A DNA stretch of 64,000 bases from an uncultured Sunxiuqinia sp. (GCF_947495665.1 NZ_CANLZV010000007.1:62001-126000), one strand, 5' to 3'. Shown: positions 34,410-44,320, numbered from the stretch's first letter. Numbers and translations: made by a program. Notes: generated by a model not told the origin, from the sequence alone.

Positions 34410-37400
34410 CTAATAGCGCGAAATAATAATTTTACCGGCTTTGTTGGCCGAATAACCATCGTCGGCTGTAATGATAACCCGATAAAGGTAAGCGCCGTTG
34501 CGCACCAACATCTGGCTTTCATTGATTGGCCACACCAACGGTAAACTTTCCGTTCCGTTTGAACCCAGACGCTGTTTTAACACCTCGACCAAACTGCCGG
34601 ACAGGTTGTAGATTTCCAGCTGGGTATCGAACGATTCATCCGGACGATTGTGCGTAAAAACAAAGTTAGCAACAGCACTGGCCGGATTGGGATAAGTTTC
34701 CAAACTTACAATTTCGAGCTTGGAATCAACCACAAACCGAATTTCAACCTCCGTTGAATTATTCAGCACATCCCACACTTTAAACTTGAGCGTGTGCTCC
34801 CCCACACTCAGGTTGTTCAGGGGAAAAATAACCTGTCCTTTTTTATAGCTGTCCTTTTCGCTTAAAAAATAATCATTCAGCACCAGCACATTCGAATAGT
34901 CATCATCCAGAACCAGCGTAATATCATGCCCGATTCCTACCCCGATGGTATTGATTCCATGCTCATCTTCAATATTAACAATTAAAACCGCATTTTTCCC
35001 AACCCGGTCGCCCGATTTAAACTCCGGACCATTCAGATAAAGATCAACGGCAGGCCCTTCCGTATCATTAACGGAACCATCAACCGCACCTCCAATCTCA
35101 AACTCATCAAAAACGCCATGTGCATCAAGCTCGCCATTGCTAGCATAGTAGCTGATTTTACCGCTTCCCACAGCATAAGAAATGTCTTTGGGGATGATAA
35201 ATGAGAATTCAAACCGGCCATCAGTCACCGAAGTAACTCCCTTGTAAATAACATGATCCTGCATTTCAAAACTGAAAGGCTCTTCACCATTATTTCCCAG
35301 CGTTTCCACCGGATATTTCTTGTCATACACCACCGGCATCAACTCGCCATTGAAATCGGTCAACACCTTACCGGTATGATCTGTGACCTTCCCGGCAATG
35401 GTCACCACCGACAGGGCTCCTAACCCTTCGGTCAGTTCACTGACTGGCTGACCATTGATCGTTTCTGTTTGAACATGAAATTTCGGGAAAGCCAAGCGCA
35501 GTGCAGGATCGGCCAGGAGTGTAAAACTTCGTTTATTAATTCCGGTATTGACCCCGTTTTTGGAGCGCTTCAGCACATCGCCCATGCGCAGGTTATTTCC
35601 TTGCTCATCCTGGCTAAATACATGGGCATAAAATTCTTTGTTCAGCACATAATTCGGATTGGAATAAACAACCCGGGTGGTACTGAAAAGGCCGATGCCT
35701 CCACCATTGGGATTGAAAAGAATATGCTCGCCCCCACTCTTCTCATCGGCATCAAACCGACTAATCTCACAAGTTGCCGTAACTAAAACCGGGAGCTTAT
35801 TGTAGTTCGACCAGCTATCAATTTCACTGGGGGTCAACACCTTTTCGGCTGCCAGCGTCGTTTCGCTGGCATGTCCGGTATAATTCAGGATCAGCACCCC
35901 TTCTTTTACCCTATTGTTAATGGCCTCGTTCACTTCCGGATACCGGTTGCCACTGGTTGTTGACTGTTCCTGATAAGCATCAAAATAGATTTTATCGGTA
36001 TAAAATGCCGAACTGGTTTCATTGACAATCGTGGCCAAGCCTTCCGCTTGAGTCATATGCACATTGGAGTCCTCATCGTCGCCAATAAAGGCAATAACAT
36101 TGCGCCAATTGCCCAGTGAGCTGTTGCTGGCATAATTCCTGATTTTATCAACGGCAATTTTTGCTTCAGCAACGGTATTGGCCGGAATACGTCCGATTCC
36201 CAAATCAATCATCCCCTGATATTCACCTTCGCCTTCATCCAAAAGCACAAAAAAGTCATCGGTAACAAAAGACGAAGTTGGCAGCAGGGAATTGGGCGAC
36301 TGGTAAGTCAAAATAAGATTGGTGGCTTCCCCGCTGATGTTTTTATTGTCATAACTGCCATCGCCAAACAAAAGCACATATTTCAGCGATGAACTCGGCT
36401 GCTGGTAAAGCATTTTCAAAAAATTGCGGATACCAGCTACATCGGGCGCTCCTCCGGAGAATTCATTGTAAATTTTGTCAGGAGTCACCACTTCAACGGC
36501 CAAGGCTCCATTTTGCCCATGAAATTGAGCCAAGGCATTGGCTTCATTCAAAAAGTCAGGATGTGTAATAATTACCATATCCATCCCGGTCAGGCCATGC
36601 AGGTTTTGTGCATCAATCGGTCCAACCAAGTCCGGCCGGGGCAATTCAGCCCTCGTATTGAAAGCCACAAACTCACACAACTCATCGGTAGCTGCTTTAA
36701 AACTCGCCCGGCTATTTTCAATGGAAAAAGGCATGGATACAGGCTGAGTAAAATCAGTTACATCCCAAATCTGCCAATCGCCGCCGGAAACGGTTAAGTC
36801 AAATTGGGTCAGCATACCGCTTCCAACACTGGCTAAATCACGAAACAGCAGTTGATCCTTCACCTCGAGCTTGCGCCGATAGTTCAATCTTATAAAGTCG
36901 AGCCAGGCAAAGGAAGTGTTGTTCGAAGCGCTGTAGCGCAAGCCAACATTCAGGCGTTCTTCGGAAGAGGTAACTTCGTACGAGGTACTTTCCAGGTCGG
37001 CATAGGTGGCAACAGCATCGCCCATATTCACTGGGGTGAAATTTAAGGCATCAACATCCGAATTGTTAAAACTCACCTGAAAGGCAGAACTACTTCCCGA
37101 ACGTCCGGCCCCGGTCAAATCAACATGAACAGTTCGCGCGTCGGCCAGGTTTGAAAGTGGTAAAACCACAGACCGGCTTTGCCCGTTCGAAAACTTTTCA
37201 CCAAACCACCTTCGTCCTGACCGGATCAGGTTTTCCTGTTCCAGTTCATGAACCAATCGCTCATCGAAAGTGGAAGTCTGGTAATTGGCAGGGGCTATAA
37301 TTTCAGGGGCCGTGGCAATCGTCATTTGACTGCCCTGATCCGTTAAAAAGTAATAGGCATGATCCGAATAATCGTTTCGAGCATGAACGAACTGTCTGGT

Positions 37401-38126
37401 AGTTCCATCCAACTCCCAGCGCACTGTTCCGGTAGCATAAAAGAACAGGCACTTTTCCCCCTGACCATTCTGTCCATGAAAAATTGCATTTTGTTGTAAG
37501 TCTTCCCAGTAGAATTCGTCGTTCATTTTTGGCAGCATATAACCTCCGTTGCCATACAAACAAACAGTTTCAGGCTGGCTAAAGCCCCACTCCTGAAGCT
37601 GAGCGTATGTAATTTGATGTACTCCCTCAGCAGTAGTTTTTATTTTCACCCATTTTCCGAAAGCCAAAACCGACGATCGCGTCTGAACCTCATTCTTCAG
37701 ACGTACGGACTTCGCCGACACAGTATATGTCTCGATATCAAATGAAACCAAGCGTCTTAACGAATTACCTTCCCGAATAACTGGCATAAAATGAAGCATG
37801 GCAAAAAACTTCCCATCCGAAGAAACATAGCGGGGCTTAACTACAAGCGAGTCTGCTAGTGCTTTCAACTCCGTTCCTTGGCCATCAATCGTCTCAAATA
37901 CAAGGTTGATCAGATCAATCCGTTTATGGGGTCCCTCCAGTTCAATTACCTCTTGGTAAATGGGCAGTCCTTCGTCGGTGATATAAGCATTCTCAAATAT
38001 TCCCACTGGTTGAAGATCGCTCATCGTTGCAGCATTCTGCCACAAAATCTGACGCTGATCAGGAAGGCCAGACACAGCTTCTGAGTACAAGAAAATAATT
38101 AAAATAAACAAATATGATCTCATCAA
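34410..38126 (-). CDS. porU: Type IX secretion sortase PorU (gingipain-type C25 peptidase)
   Basis: The 1238-residue protein has a signal peptide (about 1-20) and a central C25 cysteine protease domain. The catalytic pair is His752 in NYTGHASE and Cys786 in LVTATCEISRFD. PorU removes the C-terminal signal of type IX cargo at the cell surface and links the protein to anionic lipopolysaccharide. The end of PorU itself looks like a T9SS type A sorting domain (TYPNPAS near 1147 and a closing KAGKIIISRY), as in known PorU proteins, where it is kept rather than removed. The gene is divergent from gldJ; a TAnnTTTG-like element lies at 38230-38237. Confidence 0.95.
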   Translation of the reverse strand: MMRSYLFILIIFLYSEAVSGLPDQRQILWQNAATMSDLQPVGIFENAYITDEGLPIYQEVIELEGPHKRIDLINLVFETIDGQGTELKALADSLVVKPRYVSSDGKFFAMLHFMPVIREGNSLRRLVSFDIETYTVSAKSVRLKNEVQTRSSVLAFGKWVKIKTTAEGVHQITYAQLQEWGFSQPETVCLYGNGGYMLPKMNDEFYWEDLQQNAIFHGQNGQGEKCLFFYATGTVRWELDGTTRQFVHARNDYSDHAYYFLTDQGSQMTIATAPEIIAPANYQTSTFDERLVHELEQENLIRSGRRWFGEKFSNGQSRSVVLPLSNLADARTVHVDLTGAGRSGSSSAFQVSFNNSDVDALNFTPVNMGDAVATYADLESTSYEVTSSEERLNVGLRYSASNNTSFAWLDFIRLNYRRKLEVKDQLLFRDLASVGSGMLTQFDLTVSGGDWQIWDVTDFTQPVSMPFSIENSRASFKAATDELCEFVAFNTRAELPRPDLVGPIDAQNLHGLTGMDMVIITHPDFLNEANALAQFHGQNGALAVEVVTPDKIYNEFSGGAPDVAGIRNFLKMLYQQPSSSLKYVLLFGDGSYDNKNISGEATNLILTYQSPNSLLPTSSFVTDDFFVLLDEGEGEYQGMIDLGIGRIPANTVAEAKIAVDKIRNYASNSSLGNWRNVIAFIGDDEDSNVHMTQAEGLATIVNETSSAFYTDKIYFDAYQEQSTTSGNRYPEVNEAINNRVKEGVLILNYTGHASETTLAAEKVLTPSEIDSWSNYNKLPVLVTATCEISRFDADEKSGGEHILFNPNGGGIGLFSTTRVVYSNPNYVLNKEFYAHVFSQDEQGNNLRMGDVLKRSKNGVNTGINKRSFTLLADPALRLAFPKFHVQTETINGQPVSELTEGLGALSVVTIAGKVTDHTGKVLTDFNGELMPVVYDKKYPVETLGNNGEEPFSFEMQDHVIYKGVTSVTDGRFEFSFIIPKDISYAVGSGKISYYASNGELDAHGVFDEFEIGGAVDGSVNDTEGPAVDLYLNGPEFKSGDRVGKNAVLIVNIEDEHGINTIGVGIGHDITLVLDDDYSNVLVLNDYFLSEKDSYKKGQVIFPLNNLSVGEHTLKFKVWDVLNNSTEVEIRFVVDSKLEIVSLETYPNPASAVANFVFTHNRPDESFDTQLEIYNLSGSLVEVLKQRLGSNGTESLPLVWPINESQMLVRNGAYLYRVIITADDGYSANKAGKIIISRY

Positions 38127-38229
38127 AACAAGACTCTTGATTTAAAAATGAAACTCCTTCAACCATAAATCCCTAACAATTAAGGATCATTAATCAAAGA
38201 GAATAATGTCGTTTTCTCTTGCAAATAGG

Positions 38230-38237
38230 CAAAAATA
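38230..38237 (-). promoter_or_regulatory. Candidate -7 element for porU
   Basis: The minus strand reads TATTTTTG (TAnnTTTG), 104 bases before the porU start; no -33 TTG at the right spacing. Confidence 0.25.
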
Positions 38238-38306
38238 CAAAGACTATTCAACAATTTCTTATTAAAAAGTTGTACAAACCAAACAATAAGAATAGAACAA
38301 TTTAGT

Positions 38307-38314
38307 TATATTTG
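38307..38314 (+). promoter_or_regulatory. Candidate -7 element for gldJ
   Basis: TATATTTG matches TAnnTTTG. It overlaps an in-frame ATG at 38314, which argues that translation starts downstream at 38344. Confidence 0.45.
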
Positions 38315-38343
38315 TGCATAATAAAATCAAACTGAAAATACAG

Positions 38344-39795
38344 ATGATGAAATTTAAGGCCGTATTATTCTTAAGTTTGGCTGTCTTGATGGCAGGTTGT
38401 GGGCTTTTAGGGAAAGGTGGCAAAGCAAAAAAAGCATCAAGTACAACCGGATGGGAATACAACAATCCTGACAACGGAGGTTTTCAAGCCGATGGCGATT
38501 ACAACCAAATTACAGGCCCCGGACTCACCTTCATCGAAGGGGGAACATTCACAATGGGACGTGTGGAGCAAGACGTTATGTATGATTGGAACAACATGCC
38601 CCGACGGGTAACTGTCGCTTCGTTTTATATGGATGAAACCGAAGTTTCGAATCTTGACTACCGTGAATTCATTTTCTGGCTTCAACGGGTTTACCCGGAG
38701 CACCCGGGAAAAGCCAAAGCGGCCCTGCCTGACACCTTGGTATGGCGCAAAGAGTTGGGCTATAACGAACCTTATATCCAAAACTATTTCAGACATCCTG
38801 CTTACAGCGACTATCCTGTAGTTGGAGTTAGCTGGTTGCAAGCCGACGCTTATTGCAAATGGCGGACAGATCGTGTCAACGAGCAAATTCTGGTTGATCG
38901 TGGCGTACTGCAACACGACAATACCCAAACAGGTCAGAATGTCTACACGACAAACAGCTATTTGGCCGGACTTTATGAAGGTACAGAAGGCGATAATCCC
39001 ATTGAAGATGCTGCCGGAAATGCGCGCAAGCTTAAGTGGGAAGATGGAGTTCTGCTCCCCAATTACCGGCTTCCAACCGAAGCAGAGTGGGAATATGCAG
39101 CCTACGGTTTGATTGGAAATGCCGATGGCGAATTATTGACTGAGCGCAAACTTTACCCTTGGAATGGAAGTTACCTGCGCGATGACTCCAAAAAAGACCG
39201 CGGACAGATGATGGCAAACTTTGTTCGTGGTCGTGGAGATATGATGGGTATGGCTGGTGCTCTTAATGACAACGCCGACATTACAGCTCCAGTTAATTCA
39301 TACCATCCCAATGATTATGGTCTGTATTGTATGGCCGGAAATGTAAACGAATGGGTTGCTGACGTATACCGTCCGATGAACCAACAGGATGTTGACGAAT
39401 TTCAACCTTTCCGCGGAAATGTGTTCACGCAATATCGCCGGGATGGAGATGGAAATCTGGTTCGCAACGAATATGGCGAGTTAATTCAGGACACCATTGC
39501 CGATTACCGAAACTTTAAGGATGGAGACTACAGTTCTCAGATCATTGAAGGACCGGACTGGCAAGCCTTACAGGATCAGCTGTCCACTGAAGATATGTAT
39601 CTGAAGTCAGACGAAGCCGGACAATTCACCTCGTTAATTTCAGACAACGTGCGGGTTTACAAAGGTGGATCATGGAAAGATCGTGCTTACTGGCTCATTC
39701 CTGGGACACGACGTTATCTGGAACAAGATCAGGCAAGCAATGATATTGGTTTCCGTTGTGCAATGACAAGAGTAGGAAGCCCTCAGGGGTTCTAA
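38344..39795 (+). CDS. gldJ: GldJ-like lipoprotein (FGE-sulfatase fold)
   Basis: The 483-residue protein has a lipoprotein signal peptide (MMKFKAVLFLSLAVLMAGCG, lipobox LMAGC), a TTGWEYN start typical of GldJ, and a formylglycine-generating-enzyme-like domain (about 50-475): FIEGGTFTMG, MDETEVSNLDYREF, RLPTEAEWEYAA, CMAGNVNEWVADV, KGGSWKDRAYW and IGFRCAM. GldJ and its paralogue GldK/PorK act in gliding or type IX secretion at the outer-membrane inner leaflet. It stands next to porU as in Flavobacterium, but here it is divergent. ATGs at 38344 and 38347 are equivalent; the ATG at 38314 is unlikely. murF follows after a terminator. Confidence 0.85.
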   Translation: MMKFKAVLFLSLAVLMAGCGLLGKGGKAKKASSTTGWEYNNPDNGGFQADGDYNQITGPGLTFIEGGTFTMGRVEQDVMYDWNNMPRRVTVASFYMDETEVSNLDYREFIFWLQRVYPEHPGKAKAALPDTLVWRKELGYNEPYIQNYFRHPAYSDYPVVGVSWLQADAYCKWRTDRVNEQILVDRGVLQHDNTQTGQNVYTTNSYLAGLYEGTEGDNPIEDAAGNARKLKWEDGVLLPNYRLPTEAEWEYAAYGLIGNADGELLTERKLYPWNGSYLRDDSKKDRGQMMANFVRGRGDMMGMAGALNDNADITAPVNSYHPNDYGLYCMAGNVNEWVADVYRPMNQQDVDEFQPFRGNVFTQYRRDGDGNLVRNEYGELIQDTIADYRNFKDGDYSSQIIEGPDWQALQDQLSTEDMYLKSDEAGQFTSLISDNVRVYKGGSWKDRAYWLIPGTRRYLEQDQASNDIGFRCAMTRVGSPQGF

Positions 39796-39817
39796 AAAAA
39801 ATAAGCAAATTCCATTT

Positions 39818-39843
39818 AAACCTCATTTGAAAAAATGGGGTTT
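39818..39843 (+). terminator. Terminator after gldJ
   Basis: AAACCTCATTT-GAAA-AAATGGGGTTT is an 11-bp stem with one G-T pair, followed by a T-rich run. It lies between gldJ and the murF start. Confidence 0.8.
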
Positions 39844-39859
39844 TATTTTTTCTGAACAC

Positions 39860-41158
39860 ATGAATATTGAACAACTTTACGAACAGTTTCTAAAGCATCC
39901 CATCCTGTCGACGGATAGTCGGCAAATTACTCCGGGGTGCATTTTCTTTGCCCTGAAAGGGCCCAACTTTGACGGCAATAAATATGCTGCCGATGCCTTG
40001 GAGAAAGGAGCAGCCTATGCTGTGGTTGACAGCATGAACCTGCCAGAAAACGACCGATTCTTTGTCGTTCGCGATGTGCTTACTACCCTGCAGCAACTAG
40101 CTGCCCATCATCGCCAGCAACTGGCAATACCCGTACTGGGGATTACCGGAACCAATGGCAAAACAACCACCAAAGAACTGATCGTATCCGTTCTGCAACA
40201 AAAGTATAAGGTAAGTTCTACCCAAGGCAATTTAAACAACCATATTGGCGTTCCTCTCACCTTGCTATCCATGACCAGCCAAACAGAGATTGGCGTTGTG
40301 GAGATGGGTGCTAACCATCCGGGAGAGATTGCCGCCCTTTGCCAAATTGCCGATCCGGATCTGGGCATAATCACCAACATCGGGAAAGCACACTTAGAAG
40401 GGTTCGGCTCCTTTGAAGGAGTTATTCAAACCAAATCAGAGCTTTATGACTATCTGCGCAATAAGCAGGCTGCCTGCTTTATCAACCAGGATAATGAGCT
40501 GCTAATCCGACAAGCCCAAGGGCTTGAGCAGTTAAGCTACGGACAGTCAGAACAGGCACAACTTCGTGGCGAAGTACAGGAGTCACCGTACTACCTCACC
40601 GTAAAAGCCCTTTTCCCAAAAGGCTGGCTTTACCTGAAATCGAAACTGATTGGAAACTACAATTTTGAAAACATACTGGCAGCAGCCCGCATTGGTCTGC
40701 ACTTCCAGATTGATCCGCTGGCCATCCAGAAAGCTATTGAATGCTACTTGCCCAGTAACAACCGCTCGCAACTCATTACCCAAGGCAGCAACAAGCTTAT
40801 CATGGATGCCTACAACGCCAACCCAACCAGCATGATGGCTGCACTGAAAAACTTCACAGCAATGAATCATGCTGGCAAAATTGTCATTTTAGGTGATATG
40901 CTTGAACTGGGCGGACAATCGGCTATGGAGCACCAAAAGATTGTCGATTTCTTACAAACGCAAGAACTGGAGAAAGTCCTCCTGGTAGGCCCTGAATTCG
41001 AAAAAACGCAAACGAACGCTCTAAAAGCAGAAAAGTTCGACCATGTCGAACTTCTCACTGACTACCTATATCAACAAAAACCACTTGCGAATAAATTGAT
41101 TCTGATTAAAGGCTCACGCGGCATAAAACTCGAACGCGTCCTTTCCTTGTTTCAGTAA
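39860..41158 (+). CDS. murF: UDP-N-acetylmuramoyl-tripeptide--D-alanyl-D-alanine ligase
   Basis: The 432-residue cytoplasmic ligase adds D-Ala-D-Ala to the UDP-MurNAc tripeptide, the last cytoplasmic step of muropeptide building. It shows STDSRQITPGCIFFALKG (substrate domain), the P-loop GITGTNGKTTTKELI, VEMGANHPGEI, and MDAYNANPTSM, then a C-terminal domain. The ATG at 39860 is used because the alternative at 39827 lies inside the gldJ terminator hairpin. Its 3' end faces trxA with 29 bases between them. Confidence 0.95.
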   Translation: MNIEQLYEQFLKHPILSTDSRQITPGCIFFALKGPNFDGNKYAADALEKGAAYAVVDSMNLPENDRFFVVRDVLTTLQQLAAHHRQQLAIPVLGITGTNGKTTTKELIVSVLQQKYKVSSTQGNLNNHIGVPLTLLSMTSQTEIGVVEMGANHPGEIAALCQIADPDLGIITNIGKAHLEGFGSFEGVIQTKSELYDYLRNKQAACFINQDNELLIRQAQGLEQLSYGQSEQAQLRGEVQESPYYLTVKALFPKGWLYLKSKLIGNYNFENILAAARIGLHFQIDPLAIQKAIECYLPSNNRSQLITQGSNKLIMDAYNANPTSMMAALKNFTAMNHAGKIVILGDMLELGGQSAMEHQKIVDFLQTQELEKVLLVGPEFEKTQTNALKAEKFDHVELLTDYLYQQKPLANKLILIKGSRGIKLERVLSLFQ

Positions 41159-41187
41159 ATTTATTCTCTAAAGTGCTTTTGTAAACG

Positions 41188-41556
41188 TTAAGCAACTGGC
41201 TTCTCTACTTTAAGCACTTCTGAAATTGCCTGCTCCAGTGTCGCTTTGGGTAAAGCCCCTTGCGCCATCTGGGGTTGGTTATCTTTTGGAACAAACAACA
41301 AGGATGGAATACTCTGAATACCGAACATCGACGATAATTCACGTTGATCTTCTGTATCGACCTTGTAAATTTTGATGGCCTCTCCGTACTCTTTTTGTAA
41401 CTCCTCCAAAACCGGTGCAATCATTTTACATGGGCCACACCAGTCGGCATAAAAATCAATTAAGCAAGGTGCATCACCTTCGTATTTCCAATCTTTATTT
41501 TGTTCAAAGTTGAAAACTTTCTCTTTAAATGTCTCTTTGGTTAAATGTTCTAACAT
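41188..41556 (-). CDS. trxA: Thioredoxin
   Basis: The 122-residue protein contains the classic WCGPCKM active site in DFYADWCGPCKMIAPVL and the cis-Pro loop IPSLLF. N-terminal extension of about 15 residues (MLEHLTKETFKEKVF) is usual in Bacteroidota. It would reduce protein disulfides in the cytoplasm. The gene is single, with a -7-like element at 41577-41584. Confidence 0.95.
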   Translation of the reverse strand: MLEHLTKETFKEKVFNFEQNKDWKYEGDAPCLIDFYADWCGPCKMIAPVLEELQKEYGEAIKIYKVDTEDQRELSSMFGIQSIPSLLFVPKDNQPQMAQGALPKATLEQAISEVLKVEKPVA

Positions 41557-41576
41557 GACTTCCTATTTTTATTATG

Positions 41577-41584
41577 CAAATATA
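41577..41584 (-). promoter_or_regulatory. Candidate -7 element for trxA
   Basis: The minus strand reads TATATTTG, 21 bases before the ATG. No -33 TTG at the expected distance. Confidence 0.4.
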
Positions 41585-41668
41585 TAAATTTTTAGATATC
41601 TAAATATCAATCGCCGTGCCATTTTTATTTTCTACCCCATATTAGACTTTAAGGTAGAGAAATAATTG

Positions 41669-41676
41669 TAATTTTG
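41669..41676 (+). promoter_or_regulatory. Candidate -7 element for the CCA-adding/poly(A) polymerase family gene
   Basis: TAATTTTG fits TAnnTTTG and lies 67 bases before the ATG at 41743. No -33 TTG seen. Confidence 0.3.
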
Positions 41677-41742
41677 GCACAGTTTTAAACAATTTGTCAC
41701 ACTTGCATCTTTTATTAAGGTTTAAAACCTCTTATTTATTTC

Positions 41743-43155
41743 ATGAAAAAACATTTGCAACACCCTATATTCTCTATCATTTCGGAAGAAGCCGATCAGC
41801 TAGGACAAGCCTGTTTCGTTATAGGCGGTTTTGTCAGAGATTTATTACTGAAAAGAAATTCACCGGACATTGATGTGGTCACTTTAGGCAGTGGTATTGA
41901 ACTTGCCAAAAAAGTAGCGCGCAGAATTGGTCCCAAAACACCCGTCAGTGTTTTCAAAAACTTTGGTACAGCCATGCTAAAGTATCAGGAACTGGAAGTT
42001 GAATTTGTTGGAGCTCGAAAAGAATCTTACCAGCACGACTCCCGGAAACCCATTGTCGAAGACGGCTCTCTGGAAGACGATCAGAAAAGGCGCGACTTTA
42101 CTATTAATGCACTGGCCATTTGTCTGAACAAGGACCAATTTGGAGAGTTGATTGATCCTTTTGGCGGAATTGAAGATTTGAAGAAAAAAATTATTCGCAC
42201 TCCGCTGGATCCCTCCATCACCTTCTCCGATGATCCGCTTCGGATGATGCGTGCCATCCGTTTCTCAACCCAATTGAATTTTATAATTGAAGAAAAAACC
42301 CTCGAAGCAATTGCACAAAATAAGGACCGCATTAAAATTGTTTCCAACGAGCGAATCATTGAGGAGCTAAATAAGATTATTTTAGCCGACAAGCCCTCCA
42401 AAGGCTTTAAGCTACTGGAAAAAACCGGTTTATTGAAACTCATTTTCCCCGAGCTAAACCAGCTAAAAGGCCGTGAAGAGGTTAATGGCATTGGACATAA
42501 AGACAACTTCTACCACACCCTGGAGGTACTGGACCGCATTGTTCCAAATACCGATAACTTGTGGTTGCGCTGGTCAGCCCTGCTCCACGACATTGCTAAA
42601 CCGCGCACCAAGAAATTTATTCCCGGTCAAGGCTGGACATTTCATGCCCACAACTTTATCGGAGCGAAAATGATTCCCGGCATTTTCCGCCGCATGAAGC
42701 TGCCCATGAACGAAAAAATGAAATACATCCAAAAGATGGTTTCCCTGCATATGCGTCCAATCGTTCTGTCGGAAGAAGAAGTCACGGATTCGGCCATACG
42801 CCGTCTGCTGTTTGAGGCCGGTGATGAAATTGACGATCTGATGACCTTGTGTGAAGCAGACATCACTTCGAAGAATGAGACCAAAGTAAAACGGTACCTC
42901 AAAAACTTCCAACTGGTTCGCGAAAAGCTAAAAGACCTGGAAGAGCGGGATCATATCCGTAACTTTCAACCACCGGTTTCCGGCGAAGAGATTATGGAGG
43001 TTTTCAATCTCTCCCCTTCCCGCGAGGTGGGTGATATAAAAAGTGCCATCAAAGAAGCAATTCTTGAAGGAGAGATTCATAACAACCATGACGAAGCCTT
43101 TGAATACATGATTAAAGTAGCGGAGAAAATGGGATTAAAACCAGTGAAAGAATAA
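41743..43155 (+). CDS. CCA tRNA nucleotidyltransferase / poly(A) polymerase family with HD domain
   Basis: The 470-residue protein has the class II nucleotidyltransferase head FVIGGFVRDLLLKRNSPDIDVV (acidic metal ligands in DID), the RRDFTINALAI and DDPLRMMRAIRFSTQL motifs, and a C-terminal HD phosphohydrolase domain (GHKDNFYHTLEVLDRI, LLHDIAKP). It would add or repair the CCA end of tRNAs; poly(A) polymerase activity cannot be told apart by motif reading alone. It is a single gene bounded by a hairpin terminator. Confidence 0.9.
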   Translation: MKKHLQHPIFSIISEEADQLGQACFVIGGFVRDLLLKRNSPDIDVVTLGSGIELAKKVARRIGPKTPVSVFKNFGTAMLKYQELEVEFVGARKESYQHDSRKPIVEDGSLEDDQKRRDFTINALAICLNKDQFGELIDPFGGIEDLKKKIIRTPLDPSITFSDDPLRMMRAIRFSTQLNFIIEEKTLEAIAQNKDRIKIVSNERIIEELNKIILADKPSKGFKLLEKTGLLKLIFPELNQLKGREEVNGIGHKDNFYHTLEVLDRIVPNTDNLWLRWSALLHDIAKPRTKKFIPGQGWTFHAHNFIGAKMIPGIFRRMKLPMNEKMKYIQKMVSLHMRPIVLSEEEVTDSAIRRLLFEAGDEIDDLMTLCEADITSKNETKVKRYLKNFQLVREKLKDLEERDHIRNFQPPVSGEEIMEVFNLSPSREVGDIKSAIKEAILEGEIHNNHDEAFEYMIKVAEKMGLKPVKE

Positions 43156-43182
43156 AAATCTATAGGAATTCACCAGATACTC

Positions 43183-43214
43183 AAAGGAGAGCATTGTTAG
43201 CAATGATCTCCTTT
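43183..43214 (+). terminator. Terminator after the tRNA nucleotidyltransferase gene
   Basis: AAAGGAGA-G-CATTG, loop TTAG, CAATG-A-TCTCCTTT: 13 pairs around one G/A mismatch, followed by a T-containing run. Confidence 0.65.
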
Positions 43215-43297
43215 GCTGTTCATAACAACAGTCTTCGGGTCGAAATTACACATCAATTCACCGATACATCAGGCGAAATCTTTTTCTTAGGCGAAGT

Positions 43298-44320
43298 CTA
43301 ATTCGCTTGTTCCAGCTTTAACAATACAGGCAAATGATCGCTAAACCCACCATGGTATTTGAACCCAACATACGTCCGATTTAGTTTTTGACCTTTGAAT
43401 TTGGCGTCAGCTTCAAGCAAGAAAGGTAATGTTACCGGCGCAGCAAATTCAGGACGTGTGTGCCACCCCTGAACTTTCAAAAGCTGATCAGAAACCAGTA
43501 TTTGATCAAAAACCGTCCAGGCCTGGCGGTATTTTATCGTTCCTTGCTTCCACTTACTAGCCAGATTTATCAGCTCGCCATCGATAGCTAAGTTGTCTTT
43601 CCGCTTCGCTTGTAAACCATCCAGCAAACTTTTGTTTTGAGGCTGGTCATTAAAGTCCCCCATCACCACCACTTTGGGGTTCGGCTTTAAAAGCTGAATA
43701 CCATCAATAGCCCCACGCAAAGTTTTTGCAGCCAACATGCGCTCGTTTTCTGTTTCGGCTTGACCTCCGTAACGCGAAGGCCAATGATTAAAAAACACAT
43801 GAATCGTATCCCGCCCGGGTAATTGAAAAGTAGCTGACAAAATCTCACGGGTGGTCATTAGCCGCTGCTTACCATCATAAACAGGCCAATAGTAATAATC
43901 AACAGGCGTTATGCGATCCGACCGAAATAAAAGAGCAACATCAATTCCCCGCTCATCGGGCGAGTCTTTGTGAATCACCGAATAATTGTAATTCTTCAAA
44001 GGCGTTGTTTCCAACAACTTCTCAAGGACCTGGCTATTTTCAACTTCACACAAACCAATAATTTCCGGAGGCTCAAAACCGGCACTTGCCAAAATCACTT
44101 TGCTTAGCCGGTTAAGCTTCTCATAAAACCGTCTGTTGGTCCACCGCCGATCACCTTCCGGCAAAAATTCATCATCATTGGTCAATGAATCATTCACCGT
44201 ATCAAAAAGGTTTTCAACATTGTAAAAAAGGATATGAATCGTAGATGGAGATTCTGACTGCCCGAAAAGGTTCCAACTAAAGATAAAATAAATCAACAAA
44301 CACAGTCCAAGTTTGACCAT
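43298..44320 (-). CDS. Secreted endonuclease/exonuclease/phosphatase family protein
   Basis: The 340-residue protein has a signal peptide (about 1-20, ending in FG/Q) and an EEP domain: FYNVENLFDTVND, IIGLCEVENSQVL, NHWPSRYGGQAE, VVMGDFNDQP and C-terminal GGFSDHLPVLL with the catalytic His and Asp. All metal and catalytic motifs are intact. Substrate may be DNA, RNA, phosphodiester lipids or inositol phosphates; the family is too broad to choose. It starts 9 bases after the beta-helix lipoprotein gene, so the two are probably cotranscribed. Confidence 0.85.
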   Translation of the reverse strand: MVKLGLCLLIYFIFSWNLFGQSESPSTIHILFYNVENLFDTVNDSLTNDDEFLPEGDRRWTNRRFYEKLNRLSKVILASAGFEPPEIIGLCEVENSQVLEKLLETTPLKNYNYSVIHKDSPDERGIDVALLFRSDRITPVDYYYWPVYDGKQRLMTTREILSATFQLPGRDTIHVFFNHWPSRYGGQAETENERMLAAKTLRGAIDGIQLLKPNPKVVVMGDFNDQPQNKSLLDGLQAKRKDNLAIDGELINLASKWKQGTIKYRQAWTVFDQILVSDQLLKVQGWHTRPEFAAPVTLPFLLEADAKFKGQKLNRTYVGFKYHGGFSDHLPVLLKLEQAN

